Source: Labia minor
Taxonomy: Eukaryota > Arthropoda > Insecta > Dermaptera > Spongiphoridae
Direction: 5' to 3'
Assembly: GCA_963082975.1 (NCBI GenBank)
Contig: OY720344.1
Coordinates: 86,366,107 to 86,430,106, forward strand
Length of the DNA: 64,000 nucleotides
Shown: one piece after another, positions 12,201 to 22,433 of the stretch
Numbering within the stretch: the stretch's first letter is position 1
How the letters are laid out: every line of letters begins with the position of its first letter
Notes under the pieces: model-generated
Databases searched by the model: none
Seen by the model: only the letters and a program-made list of their open reading frames with translations
What the model was told of the DNA's origin: nothing
Translations under genes and position numbers: made by a program

Positions 12201-12385
12201 TAATAAAAAATTACAATGAAAAAATTAATTCTTTTGCAAGATAATAATAATAATAAAATAGCAATTTGTTTCCTATAGTATCCTTAATATGTATCTATAT
12301 TATATTATAAAATAATAACCAAATTTTATAATAATATTGTCTTATTAGAAATATATACTGGACTTGAAATCGGAGGAAGGATAAC

Positions 12386-12776
12386 AAATAAAAACTTTCT
12401 TAACTTCTTTTTCGCCAATAACGTCAACGTTTCGGTCTCTGATTCGGACAGTCTACATCAGCGGTCGCCAAACTTTTTGACCTCACGGACCAGTTAAATC
12501 CCGCGGACCACTAATAGGATTTTTTAAGTGTTAAATATATTTATAAATAAAAATTGTGATCAAAGAACACATAAAATAACTTATCACGTATTGTTATGAA
12601 TTGAATCATGTTTTAATGCATCTTAAAACATAACTTAACATGATCAAAAAGTATATTCCACATTTTTCTGCCGACCACCGAAATTTTCTCTCGGACCACC
12701 ACTTTGGCAACCGCTACATGACTTAATATTGACCTTATTGGTGAAAAAGAAAGTTGAGAAAATTTTTATTACTTCA
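12386..12776. repeat. Inverted repeat split by a MITE; Penelope-like end?
   Basis: The left arm (about 12386-12434: AAAACTTTCTTAACTTC, TTCGCCAATAACGTCAACG) is the inverted copy of the right arm (about 12731-12776: ATTGACCTTATTGGTGAAA and on to AAAGTTGAGAAAATTTTT). On the minus strand the left arm continues CGAAACGTTGACG, a word that recurs at 43711-43735 and 63217-63225. A hAT-like MITE occupies the centre. Confidence 0.5.
12458..12717. mobile_element. hAT-like MITE with CAGCGGT ends
   Basis: The left end is CAGCGGTCGCCAAACTTTTTG. The right end, read in reverse, is TAGCGGTTGCCAAAGTGG. Next to them lie the related blocks TGACCTCACGGACCAG and CTCGGACCACC. The length of about 260 bp and AT-rich non-coding interior fit a MITE. 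A clean 8 bp target duplication is not evident. Confidence 0.65.
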
Positions 12777-13467
12777 CTTTTCTGATGCCCTCTGTTTTCT
12801 AGTCCATTATAAAATAACATTTTTAAAATAAGATAAAAAAAAATTTATAAAAAATCAATCCACGAAACGATGCAAATTTATACACGAAATAATAGGTCAA
12901 TAGCTTCAATATTGGACAAAAAATTGTATATTCTATAAATTAGATTTTTATTAATATATTATATAAATAAAAGTATATATATGGTATGTATACCATATAT
13001 ATATATATATATATATATTCATGATAATCTAATTAATACAACATACAATTTTTGTCATAATTTTAAACACCATAACATCCTACGTTGTCATATGATGACA
13101 CATTTTATTCATAACCCCTATCAGTTATTAGTTTCTTCAAATAATAAACCCTTTTAAGTAAAATATTGGGTAATATAATAGTTAATAGTTAAAATAGATC
13201 TAAATATCATATTATTAATTTTTATTGAGACATCATATCTTCATCTTCATTAATCATTATCTCTTCTTTTTATATTACAAAAAATCATTTATTTTTATTT
13301 GTTAGTTATCAACAAAAAAATACTCAAAAATCCCCTTGGTATTGTAATACCATTTATGGATGACCTTTATAATTTCAAATTTTTTAAATGATATTCTTTG
13401 AATTCTACCCCATTTTAATATAGACTATAAATCATAATAACAATAACAAAAAAACTGCATAATCAAT
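12777..13467. other. AT-rich intergenic DNA
   Basis: Contains a TA microsatellite with a local palindrome (TATATGGTATGTATACCATATA near 12975-13000). No coding potential or terminus is seen. Confidence 0.6.
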
Positions 13468-14075
13468 TCGTTTTTACTATCTCGTCAGAGATAGTATTGA
13501 TATCATGTAAATTTTCGATATCAAGATTTTGATGTTTCTATACGTTTTGAAGGTCCCTGAGTCATTTTCACTAAGGTTGAGAAAAATGTCTGTGTGTATA
13601 TGTGTATGTAGACAAGATTACGCAAAAATGGTTTGAGCTAAAATAACGAAATTTGGTATAAGGGCATTATTCAAAATTCGTAGTATTATATGAACTTTTG
13701 AGAAATGTAGCTCAACCGGAAGAGGGTCATTACCTGCCACGTTTTGATTTTTTTTTCCTCTAAAGTGACCGTAAAAATAAAGATATATGTTTGATAGTTT
13801 TTCACATGATTAAAAAACTTCTATATATAGAAGGAATTTCAGCTTGATTGAATCGCTGAAAGTACCGGCATTAATTTTTTAACACTGCAAACCACGCGCT
13901 AGCACGTGACTTGGAGCCATCAACAAAGGGCCAAACACGCACTGGCTTAATAAATATTATTTATTAATTTTAATTTATAATTTAATTAATTAAATTTATT
14001 TTAAATATAATATATGTATGTTTTTAATACAATTCAAATTGTGAGATAGTCGAGTGGAGACACCCCAGCTTATTT
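13468..14075 (+). repeat. Dispersed repeat family Y, copy 1
   Basis: A block of about 600 bp running from CTATCTCGTCAGAGATAG to GTGAGATAGTCGAGTGG. It shares long stretches with 47160-47745 (same strand) and 29535-30175 (opposite strand), for example TTTTGAAGGTCCCTGA, GAGAAATGTAGCTCAACC and GGTCATTACCTG. The outer GAGATAGT/ACTATCTC words are inverted, suggesting a non-autonomous DNA element. No ORF is conserved. Confidence 0.8.
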
Positions 14076-15569
14076 TTTATTTTTATAAAGAATGTTGTTA
14101 AAATTTAACTAATTTTTGCCAAGTGTGGAACTTAAGAAAAATAAGTTTCATCTAATTAATTATAACATTATTTAATTTTTAATTAATTTATTTTATTATA
14201 GATAGATAAATTTTATTTATTTAAACAAATTAAACTAATGAAATATCAAATGGTGTAGAATTATCTGTATGATTATATTATATTATGTAAAAAAACACAT
14301 ATTAATAAAAATAAAAAAGCAAAATGTGCAGCATCGTACACGTGGCGGAAGTGAAACTTCTTACAATCTAGAGAATAAGATAAATTTTAGTTGAGAGTGT
14401 GAGTGAGAGAGAAATAGAGAAAAATAAACCACACTGCCCTCTCCTACAAAGAATATTTCCAAGCACATACAATTAACAAGTCCACCCTTGCAATTTTCAA
14501 TTGAATGACTCTCGCCAAGTGTTTTACCTGCTAAATGCTAAGAACCTTAATTTTAAGAGGTTGATTGATACATTGCAAATTATGTCGAATCATAAACTTA
14601 CTATTTCAATTGTAATGTTCACATGTGGAAGTGTGAACGTGACAAACATAACTTACTTATTCTTAATTGTAATGGACACATGTGGGAGCTTGACATTATA
14701 AGCCTTTCTGGGAAATTGCAAAATGTGTTTATTTTTTTATATAAATAATGATCATGCAAATTACACTAAAAATTAAAAAATTATTAGCTATAATAAACTA
14801 TTATTGGCTATAAATTAATTATAATTAATTAAATTAATAAAAATAATTTAAAGATACAACTCGTTGAGAAATGAACTTATAATTAACATTTCCTTTAAAA
14901 CTGTTTAAAACCCCAGAGTGGACGCTGACAATTTGGGTTTTTCCTGGTAAGACTGTCCCCCCCCCCCTGGTTTTTCCCAATAACAAAGTGAAAGAAAATT
15001 CCCTTATGTTGCCTCCCCTTCCGACCCCCTAAGAGGGGTTATTTTAAAGGAACAATCGGAAAATAATTTTAAATGAATGAATAAATGAAAATTCAAATTT
15101 TATATATAGTTTTTTATATATGTTTATTTATTCACAAAAAATTAATTAAATTGTAATTTAAATTCTTATAGTTTTATTAAATAAATCATTTTTAGTTATA
15201 ATTTTATATAAGCATTTTTTAATTGAACCTATTCAATCTTGTCATTCCCTAATCAGCATACGCGGTTTCAATAACCCTTTTAATTATTCTAAATTCAATC
15301 TTTAATTAAATCTAATTTAACACACAACAATTCCGTCTCATTATTGTAATACAAAGTTAGAAATATTAAGTTAATATAATTAATATTATTTATTTATTAA
15401 TACCAATTAATAATATTAATTACTTATAAATAATTCATAATAATAATAAATTGTGATACCAACTTATAGGAATATTAAAATAATATAATTATTATTTTAC
15501 ATATATATGAATATAATATAAATATTTTTAATTTTATTTTAAGAATAGATATATATCTAAAAGGCGGTA
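14076..15569. other. AT-rich DNA with minor repeat fragments
   Basis: GCGGAAGTGAAACTTCTTAC at 14344-14363 resembles, in inverse orientation, the end word GAAGTTTCACTTC of the repeats at 15570-16515. A C-run and CCCC-rich patch lie at 14958-15040. Short ORFs here (for example 14501-14701) show no family features. Confidence 0.5.
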
Positions 15570-15955
15570 ACTGTGAGGTCACATACTAATTTTTATTCTT
15601 TGACCCAGCAGAGGCTGAGAAATATTATTCCGCGTCAACGTACTAGCGCGCATGCGCGCCGTGGACTTTGGACCTAGCGAGAGGGTATTAGAACGAAAGA
15701 CAGCACAAAACGAAGACGCAGATAGCCTCTTTCTCAAGAACGAAAGACCGGACAAAAGAAAGACGCAGATAGCAAGAACGAAACACCGCACAAAAGAGAG
15801 ACGGAGATAGAGGCTATCTCATTCTCACTCGTTATATCTATATCTTTTTTTCTCTCTTGCGTTACGAATGCGTTACGAAATTTCAATTTTTCAATTCACT
15901 CTCCATTCTCAACCAAATGTCAGGACGCCGCTAAAGAAGTTTCACTTCAAAAATT
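15570..15955. repeat. Dispersed repeat family Z, long copy
   Basis: It shares TTTTTATTCTTTGACCCAG, GAGAAATATTATTCC, CATGGACTTTGGACCTAGCG (one base varies) and CAGGACGCCGCTAAAGAAG with 16315-16515. The long copy has an extra internal tandem array of about 30-45 bp units (GAACGAAAGAC...AAAGACGCAGATAGC), three imperfect units at about 15690-15810. The G+C content stands out locally. An antisense ORF (15579-15791) lies across the tandem array and is probably spurious. Confidence 0.8.
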
Positions 15956-16314
15956 TTAAAAAATTCAAAAAAACTTAGCTATAATATTTGACATATGATA
16001 AGGTTAATTACAATTTTTTAATAGACATCCTTAATAAATAGAAAAATAATAATTTTTAAATAATATAAATAATATTTAATTATAATCTAATCAAAGAAAA
16101 TAAAAGTTTGAATCTATTTGATAGTTGATCTTTTTACATATAATTAATCTCAAATTAAATATTTTTTAATATTAAAAAAAAATAACAAATTTCATATGTA
16201 TATTTATTTTTATAAATGTTTAGGCAAATTTTGAAATTAATATATATTTAAATTCAAATTGTATTTAATTGCGATATCTACTGGACAAGGTGGAGATCTC
16301 GCCCTCTTTTGATC
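15956..16314. other. AT-rich spacer
   Basis: Plain AT-rich sequence between the two family Z copies. Nothing recognisable. Confidence 0.6.
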
Positions 16315-16515
16315 ATAAGTCATACTAATTTTTATTCTTTGACCCAGTAGAAGCTGAGAAATATTATTCCGGGTCAACGTACTCGCGCGCATGCGCACCA
16401 TGGACTTTGGACCTAGCGTAACGTAACGCGTTACGAAATTTCAATTTTTCAATTCACTCTCCATTCTCAACCAAATGTCAGGACGCCGCTAAAGAAGTTT
16501 CACTTCAAAAATTGT
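16315..16515. repeat. Dispersed repeat family Z, short copy
   Basis: A second copy in direct orientation, about 360 bp after the first. It lacks the internal tandem units: GGACCTAGCG is joined directly to CGTTACGAAATTTCAATTTT. Both copies end at the same word, GAAGTTTCACTTCAAAAATT. Confidence 0.8.
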
Positions 16516-17324
16516 TAATATTGTGAATTTTATTTCTTATTTAAAATAAAAAAATAAAATATTTTCAGTGTTTCAAATACGTTGAAAAAAATAGATATTT
16601 TATTGGTCTTCAGTGGACACTGTCCTAATGAACACAAAAGAAGTGATTCAATCAATAAATTTAAATTTTATTTAAATTTTCATTACAAGTGTGGAAGGTG
16701 ATTTTATTTATTTATTTTTCCAACATAGAGCAAGAGCCTTTTATAGTGTACCATATGTGATCCAACAAATTGTGTTTAATTAACTAGAGGAGGAAAGAAA
16801 AAAATAGAGAAAACAACTATATGTTCCAATTTGCAACGCATTCAACACCCCCCCCCCCCTCCCACCCTCTCCCGACCCATATCACTCCCTATCTTCGTAA
16901 TTAAAGCGATGTCATTGCCATACAAAAAATACAATGTCACTCAGACTATACCATTAATAAGGTTCACAGTAATTTTGGATCAAAAATCCATTTGTGAAAA
17001 AAATAGGATCTTAGAGTATAAGGAAAAGCAACAAAATGACTATAAAATTTCTATTTGATTCGGTTTAATTTATATATTCAAAAACGAATTAAAACAACAT
17101 TGTGAAGTTTAAAATAATATATTTGATCAATACATGTAATAGGATTAATAAAAACAGGAAATAATTAATTATTTATTTGCCCTTTATATCCCTAAACGAC
17201 TTTTTTCATTAAATTTAATAAACTCTCGACATCAGCATATACAATTTTAAAATATAATTGAGGTTTGTTAAAAAAATTAATTTGCGTGCAACACAAATAG
17301 TACAGGATGAATAGTACAGTCAGT
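16516..17324. other. AT-rich spacer
   Basis: A C-run (about 16848-16859) lies in a CCCACCCTCTCCCG patch. The frame 16831-17058 begins there with a proline run and does not resemble a protein family. No gene is called. Confidence 0.5.
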
Positions 17325-17332
17325 AATTATAT

Positions 17333-17619
17333 CAGTGGTTGGGGAACTTTCTTAATCATTACCCCAAAATATTTTTGTGTGATTTGATATTACCCCATGG
17401 TGAAGAGCAAAATAAAAAACGAAATCGCCTCTTTTTAGTATCTTTTCTATGATAGCCCCCTATGATAATTTTGAAAAGAAAACAATAACTAAAAATTTAA
17501 TATGTAAAAATACTAACAAGTTTATAAAATAGCAAAATAACTTTTTACTCACAAAAGTTTCATTTTTACCCACAAAAATTTCATTTTTGGGGTAATTTAT
17601 CCCGGTTCCCCGACCGCTG
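17333..17619. mobile_element. hAT MITE with perfect 8 bp target duplication
   Basis: The terminal inverted repeats are CAGTGGTTGGGGAACTTT at the left and GGTTCCCCGACCGCTG at the right. Exactly AATTATAT flanks both sides (17325-17332 and 17620-17627), the 8 bp duplication typical of hAT insertions. The 287 bp interior is non-coding and includes a pair of short tandem words (TTTCATTTTTACCCACAAAA). Non-autonomous; presumably mobilised by a hAT transposase elsewhere. Confidence 0.92.
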
Positions 17620-17764
17620 AATTATATCTTGCCTTTTAAGAAACAATAATTAAATATCAATTCATGGTGAACGGTTTTTAGGTAAATAACCTGTCTCTAA
17701 AGTTCCAAAAAGCTCACCCTGAAAAATTAGGTACATTCAGAGAGGTCTTAAAAATATATTTCCT

Positions 17765-17890
17765 TTTTTAGGTGTATATGCGAACATGAAGAGACTCTAG
17801 CTCTGGGTCCCTAATTCGAATCCCAACTTTGGCAAAAAGCCCTTTTGTCCCCTCCGTAATCAGGCCTGGATACATATTTATTTATGAAAA
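17765..17890 (+). repeat. tRNA-like SINE fragment
   Basis: CTAATTCGAATCCCAAC (about 17809-17825) fits an RNA polymerase III B box (GGTTCGANTCC class). The downstream GCAAAAAGCCCTTTTGTCC and GGCCTGGATACAT are composed like SINE bodies. The A box region is not clear, so this may be a 5'-damaged copy. Confidence 0.4.
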
Positions 17891-18589
17891 GTTCATCGTT
17901 ACATCAATAAGCTGCTGACATATTCAGTTCAGTTAAAACAGAAAAACAAGAGGCCAAATGGTAAAGGCTTATTTAATAAGATTTGTTCAAACAAAATTAG
18001 TATTTTATTTTAAATATTTTAATATTAGAAATAATTATTATTATATTTGCATATAAATAAGGAATCGATAGCCTTCATAGGAGAAGCAGTTGGGTAAAAA
18101 TCAAAATATTTGGTAATTGATGAAATTTCGCCAGTTTATTCTTTGATTAATTCTAAGAAACTTTTTCCTTCGGCAATATAGGGGGGAAACTTTTAGTTTT
18201 CGAGATGAAAAGGATTAAAGTTTGGATATTGACAGTACATATCGGCATCCATTAGACATACATATTTATGTTTTATTTATTTCCGCAGTAGAGGACACAT
18301 TCACATATAGAGAAATTATTTAAATAATTTTTTTTTTTTATTTTCATAAATCCAAACCGAACTTATAAAAACCGAAAATTAGTCCGCCCTGTGGTGGTCA
18401 ATTGAATTGTGTCATCAAAATCCGGAATGCGACCCGTCTCCTAAACAATTACCAAATATTTTATAATTAAATGTTGACGTTTCCAATGCAAATCGCACCA
18501 AAAGACCAAAATTTTAATTTTTAAAAAGGAAAGGGAGAAAAACAAAGGAAGATGGAAGAGAAGAGAAGAACTGGAGGTAATCGATAAAT

Positions 18590-18960
18590 ATAATATCATG
18601 TTGGTGTATAGTTCAGTACAGAAGAAATATTTTCAAAGATTGGCCTGACAAAGTTTGACACAAAAATGAAACTTTTGGTCATAATAACTACTCCAAGGGT
18701 TCTGTATGAAACAGAGATTTGGGTCATGAAAAATCAAGAACTAAGGAGAATTCAAACTCTGTATGTAAAAGTTACAATATGGACATCAAAGAATACCCAA
18801 GATACTTGTGGAGTATGGAAACGGAAAGGTGGCCATGGGGCAACACGATCCTGTGAAGCAGGACAAACCATATATTTCAAACAAGAGTACGAGCAAAGTC
18901 GAGAAGAAAAAATTTATGGCCGAAGATCTGCCTCGAAGAGGATTTGAGAAGACATGGAAA
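18590..18960 (+). pseudogene. Degraded LINE reverse transcriptase C-terminal part
   Basis: The frame 18666-18947 starts KLLVIITTPRVLYETEIWVM, the TLLYGSETW-type segment that follows the RT domain in RTE/Jockey-like LINE ORF2 proteins. The next residues RRIQT fit the same region. After about 35 residues similarity fades, and upstream sequence is interrupted by stops. It differs from the LINE at 19380, so a second LINE family is likely. Confidence 0.65.
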
Positions 18961-19379
18961 TGAGAAGAAGGTTAAAATAATTAAAGTCGACAAGCAACCA
19001 AGCACACTTGCTACAACTGAAAGACAATATAAGAGACGACAAGGTGACTAACGAAACGCGGAGACCAACTGATAATATAATTTGTTCTGGCTGTTATTTC
19101 CGCGTACAGTACAGTTTCCCTGCACTCAGCAGATTTATCCGACTTCTCTTTCTTTTTTTATTCCCTTTTCGCTTGACTTCTACAAATCTTTCAACCTCCA
19201 TATCTCTTTTTTTATTATTATTTCTATAATTATTTATAGCGTCTTCAAGTTCTACATTTTCTGTGTCTGTGTCAAGTTCTACATTTTCAGACATATTCTC
19301 TATGTCTGTCATTTTTAATTTTATATTTCTAGTTATAATTATAATGAATTAAATTTAAAAATCTGATAATAATTGTAAT

Positions 19380-19568
19380 ATGCATTTAAATACTTTAAGA
19401 AGGGAAATAGAACCAACTGCAATAACTACGACATCTTATAAGATTCTCTCGAATATTGTTTTATTAAAATTACGACCATATGCGGAGGAGATACTAGGAG
19501 AATATCACTGCGGGTTTAGGCCAAATCGATCAACTTTAGATCAAATATTTTCATTAAGGCAGATATAA
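19380..19568 (+). pseudogene. LINE RT fragment (palm N-terminal block)
   Basis: The residues TSYKILSNIVLLKLRPYAEE and GEYHCGFRPNRSTLDQIFSL match RT motifs 1-2 of LINE ORF2 proteins ('...YKILSN...L...Q.GFR..RST.DQIF.LRQ'). The frame stops right after LRQI. The next bases still read out of frame as FIDFTKA before a jump to the YADD block, so about 100 codons between these motifs have been deleted. Confidence 0.88.
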
Positions 19569-19611
19569 CCAACTTTTTATAGACTTTACAAAAGCAAATG
19601 ACTCATTAAAG

Positions 19612-19919
19612 AATAAGTATTAGGTTACGCAGACGACTTAAATATAATTGGAGATTCGGCAATTGAAATTATAGAGAGCGTAGAAAAATTAATTGAAGCA
19701 GGAAAAGAGGTGGGAGTGGAAATTAATAATGCTAAGACAAAATATTTAGTAACAGAGAGGAATAGTGTTAACACAAAAAATCTTAACATACAAGATATAG
19801 TATTTCAAAATGTAGAAAAATTTAAATACTTAGGTTCTTTGATAACGAAAGATAATAATATTCGAGATGAGTTTAAAGCGAGGTTACCATCGGGAAACGC
19901 CTGTATTAATGGCTGGTAA
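19612..19919 (+). pseudogene. LINE RT fragment with YADD box
   Basis: Reading in the frame of 19710-19919, the catalytic YADD box lies at about 19629-19640, followed by LNIIGDS and then GVEINNAKTKYLV, a tail motif of the RT palm, and FKYLGSLITKDNN, the thumb-region motif. The frame ends at 19919 where a frameshift leads to SGNACI-like sequence. The catalytic aspartates are intact but the domain is split by deletions and is not functional. Confidence 0.88.
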
Positions 19920-20265
19920 TTATAGAGAATTAGAGAGAGGACATCTACCATTGATTGATGAGGAAGCATTATCAAATAGAATGATTATTTATAATTTTAA
20001 TTCAATTGCTAATTTTTATGATTTACATATAACTCCTGAACAATGCAATAAATGGGCTTATCGCATCAAAATTATTATGAAAGGGGATGAAAATTAAAAT
20101 ATATAAAACAATTATTTTACCGGTTGTAATATATGGGTATGAGGTATGAGAGAGGCATGGTCTATGACATTAGGTGACGAGAATAGATTTAGAGTATTTG
20201 AGAATAGGATTCTGTAAAGCATTTATGGGCCAAAGAAAGATGAGGTCACCGGGGAATGGTGAAGA

Positions 20266-20571
20266 TTGCATATCGAGGAATTGCATGACCTCTATGCATC
20301 TCCAGATATAGTTAGAATTATAAAATCTAGAAGGCTACGGTGGGCAGGACACGTGGCTAGAATGGGAGAAGATAGAATGGCGGAAAATATATTGGTAGGG
20401 AGACCGAGTGGGAAACGTCCTCTTGGAAGCCCAAGGACACGGTGGGTGGATAATGTGGGAAAGGATGTGAGCGAGATGGGAGAGGATAGGGACTGGAGGG
20501 TTGTGCCTCAGAATAGGAATACTTGGAGGAGTGTGGTTGATGCTGCTAATAACTTTCGAGTTTCGTAGAGC
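20266..20571 (+). pseudogene. LINE ORF2 C-terminal tail
   Basis: A 100-residue frame with the hallmark RRLRWAGHVARMGEDRMAEN, followed by GRPSGKRPLGSPRTRWVDNV and DRDWRVVPQNRNTWRSVVDA. These are the conserved, functionally unassigned C-terminal blocks of a widespread arthropod LINE family. It is preceded by several frameshifts (20097-20265, where FCKAFMGQRKMRSPG can be read in pieces). The best-preserved piece of this LINE. Confidence 0.88.
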
Positions 20572-20639
20572 CATAGAGATAGATAGATAGATAGATAGAT
20601 AGAATGTTTACAATTATGAATTATATACTATATTATTAA

Positions 20640-21051
20640 CTCTATTACCGTTTATTTTTTTATTTTAAATATTAAAGTTAAAATTTTAAAGTTCAAATTA
20701 AACTAATATTTATTTTTGATCTAGTCTTATAATCAATTTGAATTTATTTCACTTAAAGTTCAATTTATATTTCTATTGTATTGAAATCAGAGTTCAATCC
20801 TCAATTATTAACTAATTTAAATTTAAACCAAGTTAGATCAAAACTAAATTAATATTAAAATTAAGATTCTAAATCAAACTGATGTTTTATTTTTAATTTA
20901 CACTTATAATTAACTTTTTATTTTATTTTATATTAAATGCAATCTTTATTTCGACTATGTCAAAATGCAAAATCAATTATCAATTACTAACTAATCTCAA
21001 TTTATACTATGTTAAATCCAACTAAATTAAAATTAATATATATATATTTAT
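20640..21051. other. AT-rich spacer
   Basis: Nothing but AT-rich sequence with TA runs just before the LTR element. Confidence 0.6.
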
Positions 21052-21766
21052 TGAAGTGAAATTTTAATCATGGTGGTTCTTGTGAAAATTCTATTTATAT
21101 AAAATTCCTTGAGAAACGATTTTGGAATAGTTTTTGTTAATAGGAATTTTGTGTAAAAAATGGAGTGTTATCAGAAATCCCTTAAGCCGGGTCAAATAAA
21201 AACGTTCCCCGAAATCGGAACCCTCCCTGATTTGCATCCAAATTGTAAATTTCATTGGGTGCCTTGCGAGAAGTTAGGAGAAGAGAGGGGAAGAGCTAGC
21301 CGCAGGCAAGCGGTTGCCGAGGCAGTCGCCAAAGAGGAGTCCAAAAAGAGGGTCGACACGTGGAGTTCAGGACAAAGGGTCCTGAAGGAGAGGACAGGTG
21401 AAGCAGAGTCCTGAAGCATGGGCTGAGGACATCTTTAAATCGGACCGAAGCCCAATATCACCCGGTCCAGCGCTGTTTCTCTCCAGGACTACCAGTTCAC
21501 GCTGCCTTCACCAGTTCTCATCACATCGCTATCATACAACTCTCCACCCTTCCAGAAAGAAACACCCTGAAGTTGGATTTATCAAGTCACAAAGTGCTAC
21601 CATTACACCCTTATTGCGACCAAACACACCTAAATTTAATCCATCTAACCGATTCTTTTATATATCTATACAACACACATAAATTTAAATAAAATGTTCA
21701 AAATTTTGATTTTATAAAAATTCTCTTATTTACTAAAATACCTTACTGCCCCAAAATATCACTTCA
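21052..21766 (+). repeat. 5' LTR
   Basis: 715 bp, bounded by TGAAGTGA...TCACTTCA inverted ends. Its central 450 bp is far richer in G+C than the rest of the window. The LTR encodes an 84-residue frame (21160-21414) and an overlapping frame to 21682. An AATAAA lies near the 3' end (about 21690). The only difference from the 3' LTR that I see is AAAAAATGG against AAAAATGG. Confidence 0.95.
21160..21414 (+). CDS. 84-residue ORF inside the LTR (duplicate at 25448)
   Basis: The ATG in AAAAATGGAG starts a frame encoding a cysteine/histidine-containing first half (MECYQKSLKPG, then HPNCKFHWVPCEK) and a highly charged helical second half rich in E, K and R (EERGRASRRQAVAEAVAKEE). It ends TGEAES. An identical frame lies in the 3' LTR at 25448-25702. 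The C..H..C spacing (residues CKFHWVPC) could suggest a small metal site but it matches no family I know. It may be a chance frame in a G+C-rich U3/R region, or an N-terminal leader peptide. A 94-codon frame overlaps its end (21398-21682). Confidence 0.3.
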   Translation: MECYQKSLKPGQIKTFPEIGTLPDLHPNCKFHWVPCEKLGEERGRASRRQAVAEAVAKEESKKRVDTWSSGQRVLKERTGEAES

Positions 21767-21784
21767 TGGAGGTCCCACCGAGAT
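21767..21784 (+). other. Primer-binding site, tRNA-Gln type
   Basis: TGGAGGTCCCACCGAGAT directly abuts the 5' LTR. It is complementary to the 3' end of a eukaryotic glutamine tRNA (ending ATCTCGGTGG.ACCTCCA). The assignment is from memory of tRNA-Gln sequence and should be checked against the genome's own tRNAs. Confidence 0.75.
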
Positions 21785-21799
21785 GTTGTCAAAAGGGCG

Positions 21800-21811
21800 G
21801 TAAGTGTAATT

Positions 21812-21860
<49 letters not shown>

Positions 21861-22427
21861 ATTTTTTTGAAAATTTTTCAATTTTTTCCCTACTTTTCAT
21901 CCCCACTCCACCTTCTTTTTCATACCACGTACCGGAGTTGGCTGGGTTTTTGTTTTATTGAGGAGAAGTAACATGTGTGTGTGTTTTGTTAAAAAAAAAA
22001 AAAATTATATATGTTTGTCTATTTTTGAAATTTTTATTAATAACTGAATTATCGAATTTGTTTACTGTGTGGTTCAAAGTTTATTTTTCTATTTTTTTAT
22101 CGATTAAAAAAAAAAATATATCTCTTGTTTTGGATAAAAAAATATAATTTTTGAGAAATGTTTTGTTTGATTGAAATGATTTAATTAGTTTAATGTGTTA
22201 AGAAATAATTTTTAAATTTTTTATGTATTCGAATTATATCACTTGTAAAAAAAAAAAAAAAAAAAATATATATGTTAATTTTTATTATTTAAATAATCTA
22301 ATTTGGTTCATTTGCTAAAGATAGTGTTTTTGGAATTTTTTTTATTAATCTCAATTGTTATAGTGCTGAAAAAATATTTTTTTTTTAATTTTTTTTTTTT
22401 TTGATTTTTGTAATTTCATTTGTTCAG
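21800..22427 (+). other. Candidate leader intron
   Basis: GGGCG|GTAAGTGT at 21795-21807 is a near-ideal 5' splice site just downstream of the primer site. A long T-rich tract ending TTTCATTTGTTCAG|TT (22415-22429) is a good 3' splice site. Removing the 628 nt between them would join a 33 nt leader to the ATG at 22434. The intron would carry the A43 run and several A/T homopolymers. Inferred from consensus only. Confidence 0.5.
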
Positions 22428-22433
22428 TTAATA

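Larger units (their letters stand above)
19350..20612 (+). mobile_element. Internally deleted LINE (non-LTR retrotransposon)
   Basis: The remnant keeps separated blocks of an ORF2. They are an RT block (19380-19568), a YADD catalytic block (about 19629-19900), and the C-terminal tail (20266-20568). It ends at TAGAGCCATAGA followed by a (GATA)n tail at about 20575-20602. The 5' part with the endonuclease is absent. The 3' end is the source type of the LINE fragments in the two Helitrons and at 49255 and 60100. Clade assignment is not certain; the tail resembles abundant insect LINEs annotated RTE- or Jockey-like. Confidence 0.85.

Noticed and set aside
15579..15791. Antisense 70-codon ORF
   Set aside because: It lies across the internal tandem units of family Z and is absent from the second copy.
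16831..17058. 75-codon ORF starting with a proline run
   Set aside because: It starts at TTG in a C homopolymer and shows no family features.
19008..19318. Overlapping ORFs on both strands
   Set aside because: Sense frames are T-rich hydrophobic and the antisense frame is acidic and low in complexity; no consistent coding signal.
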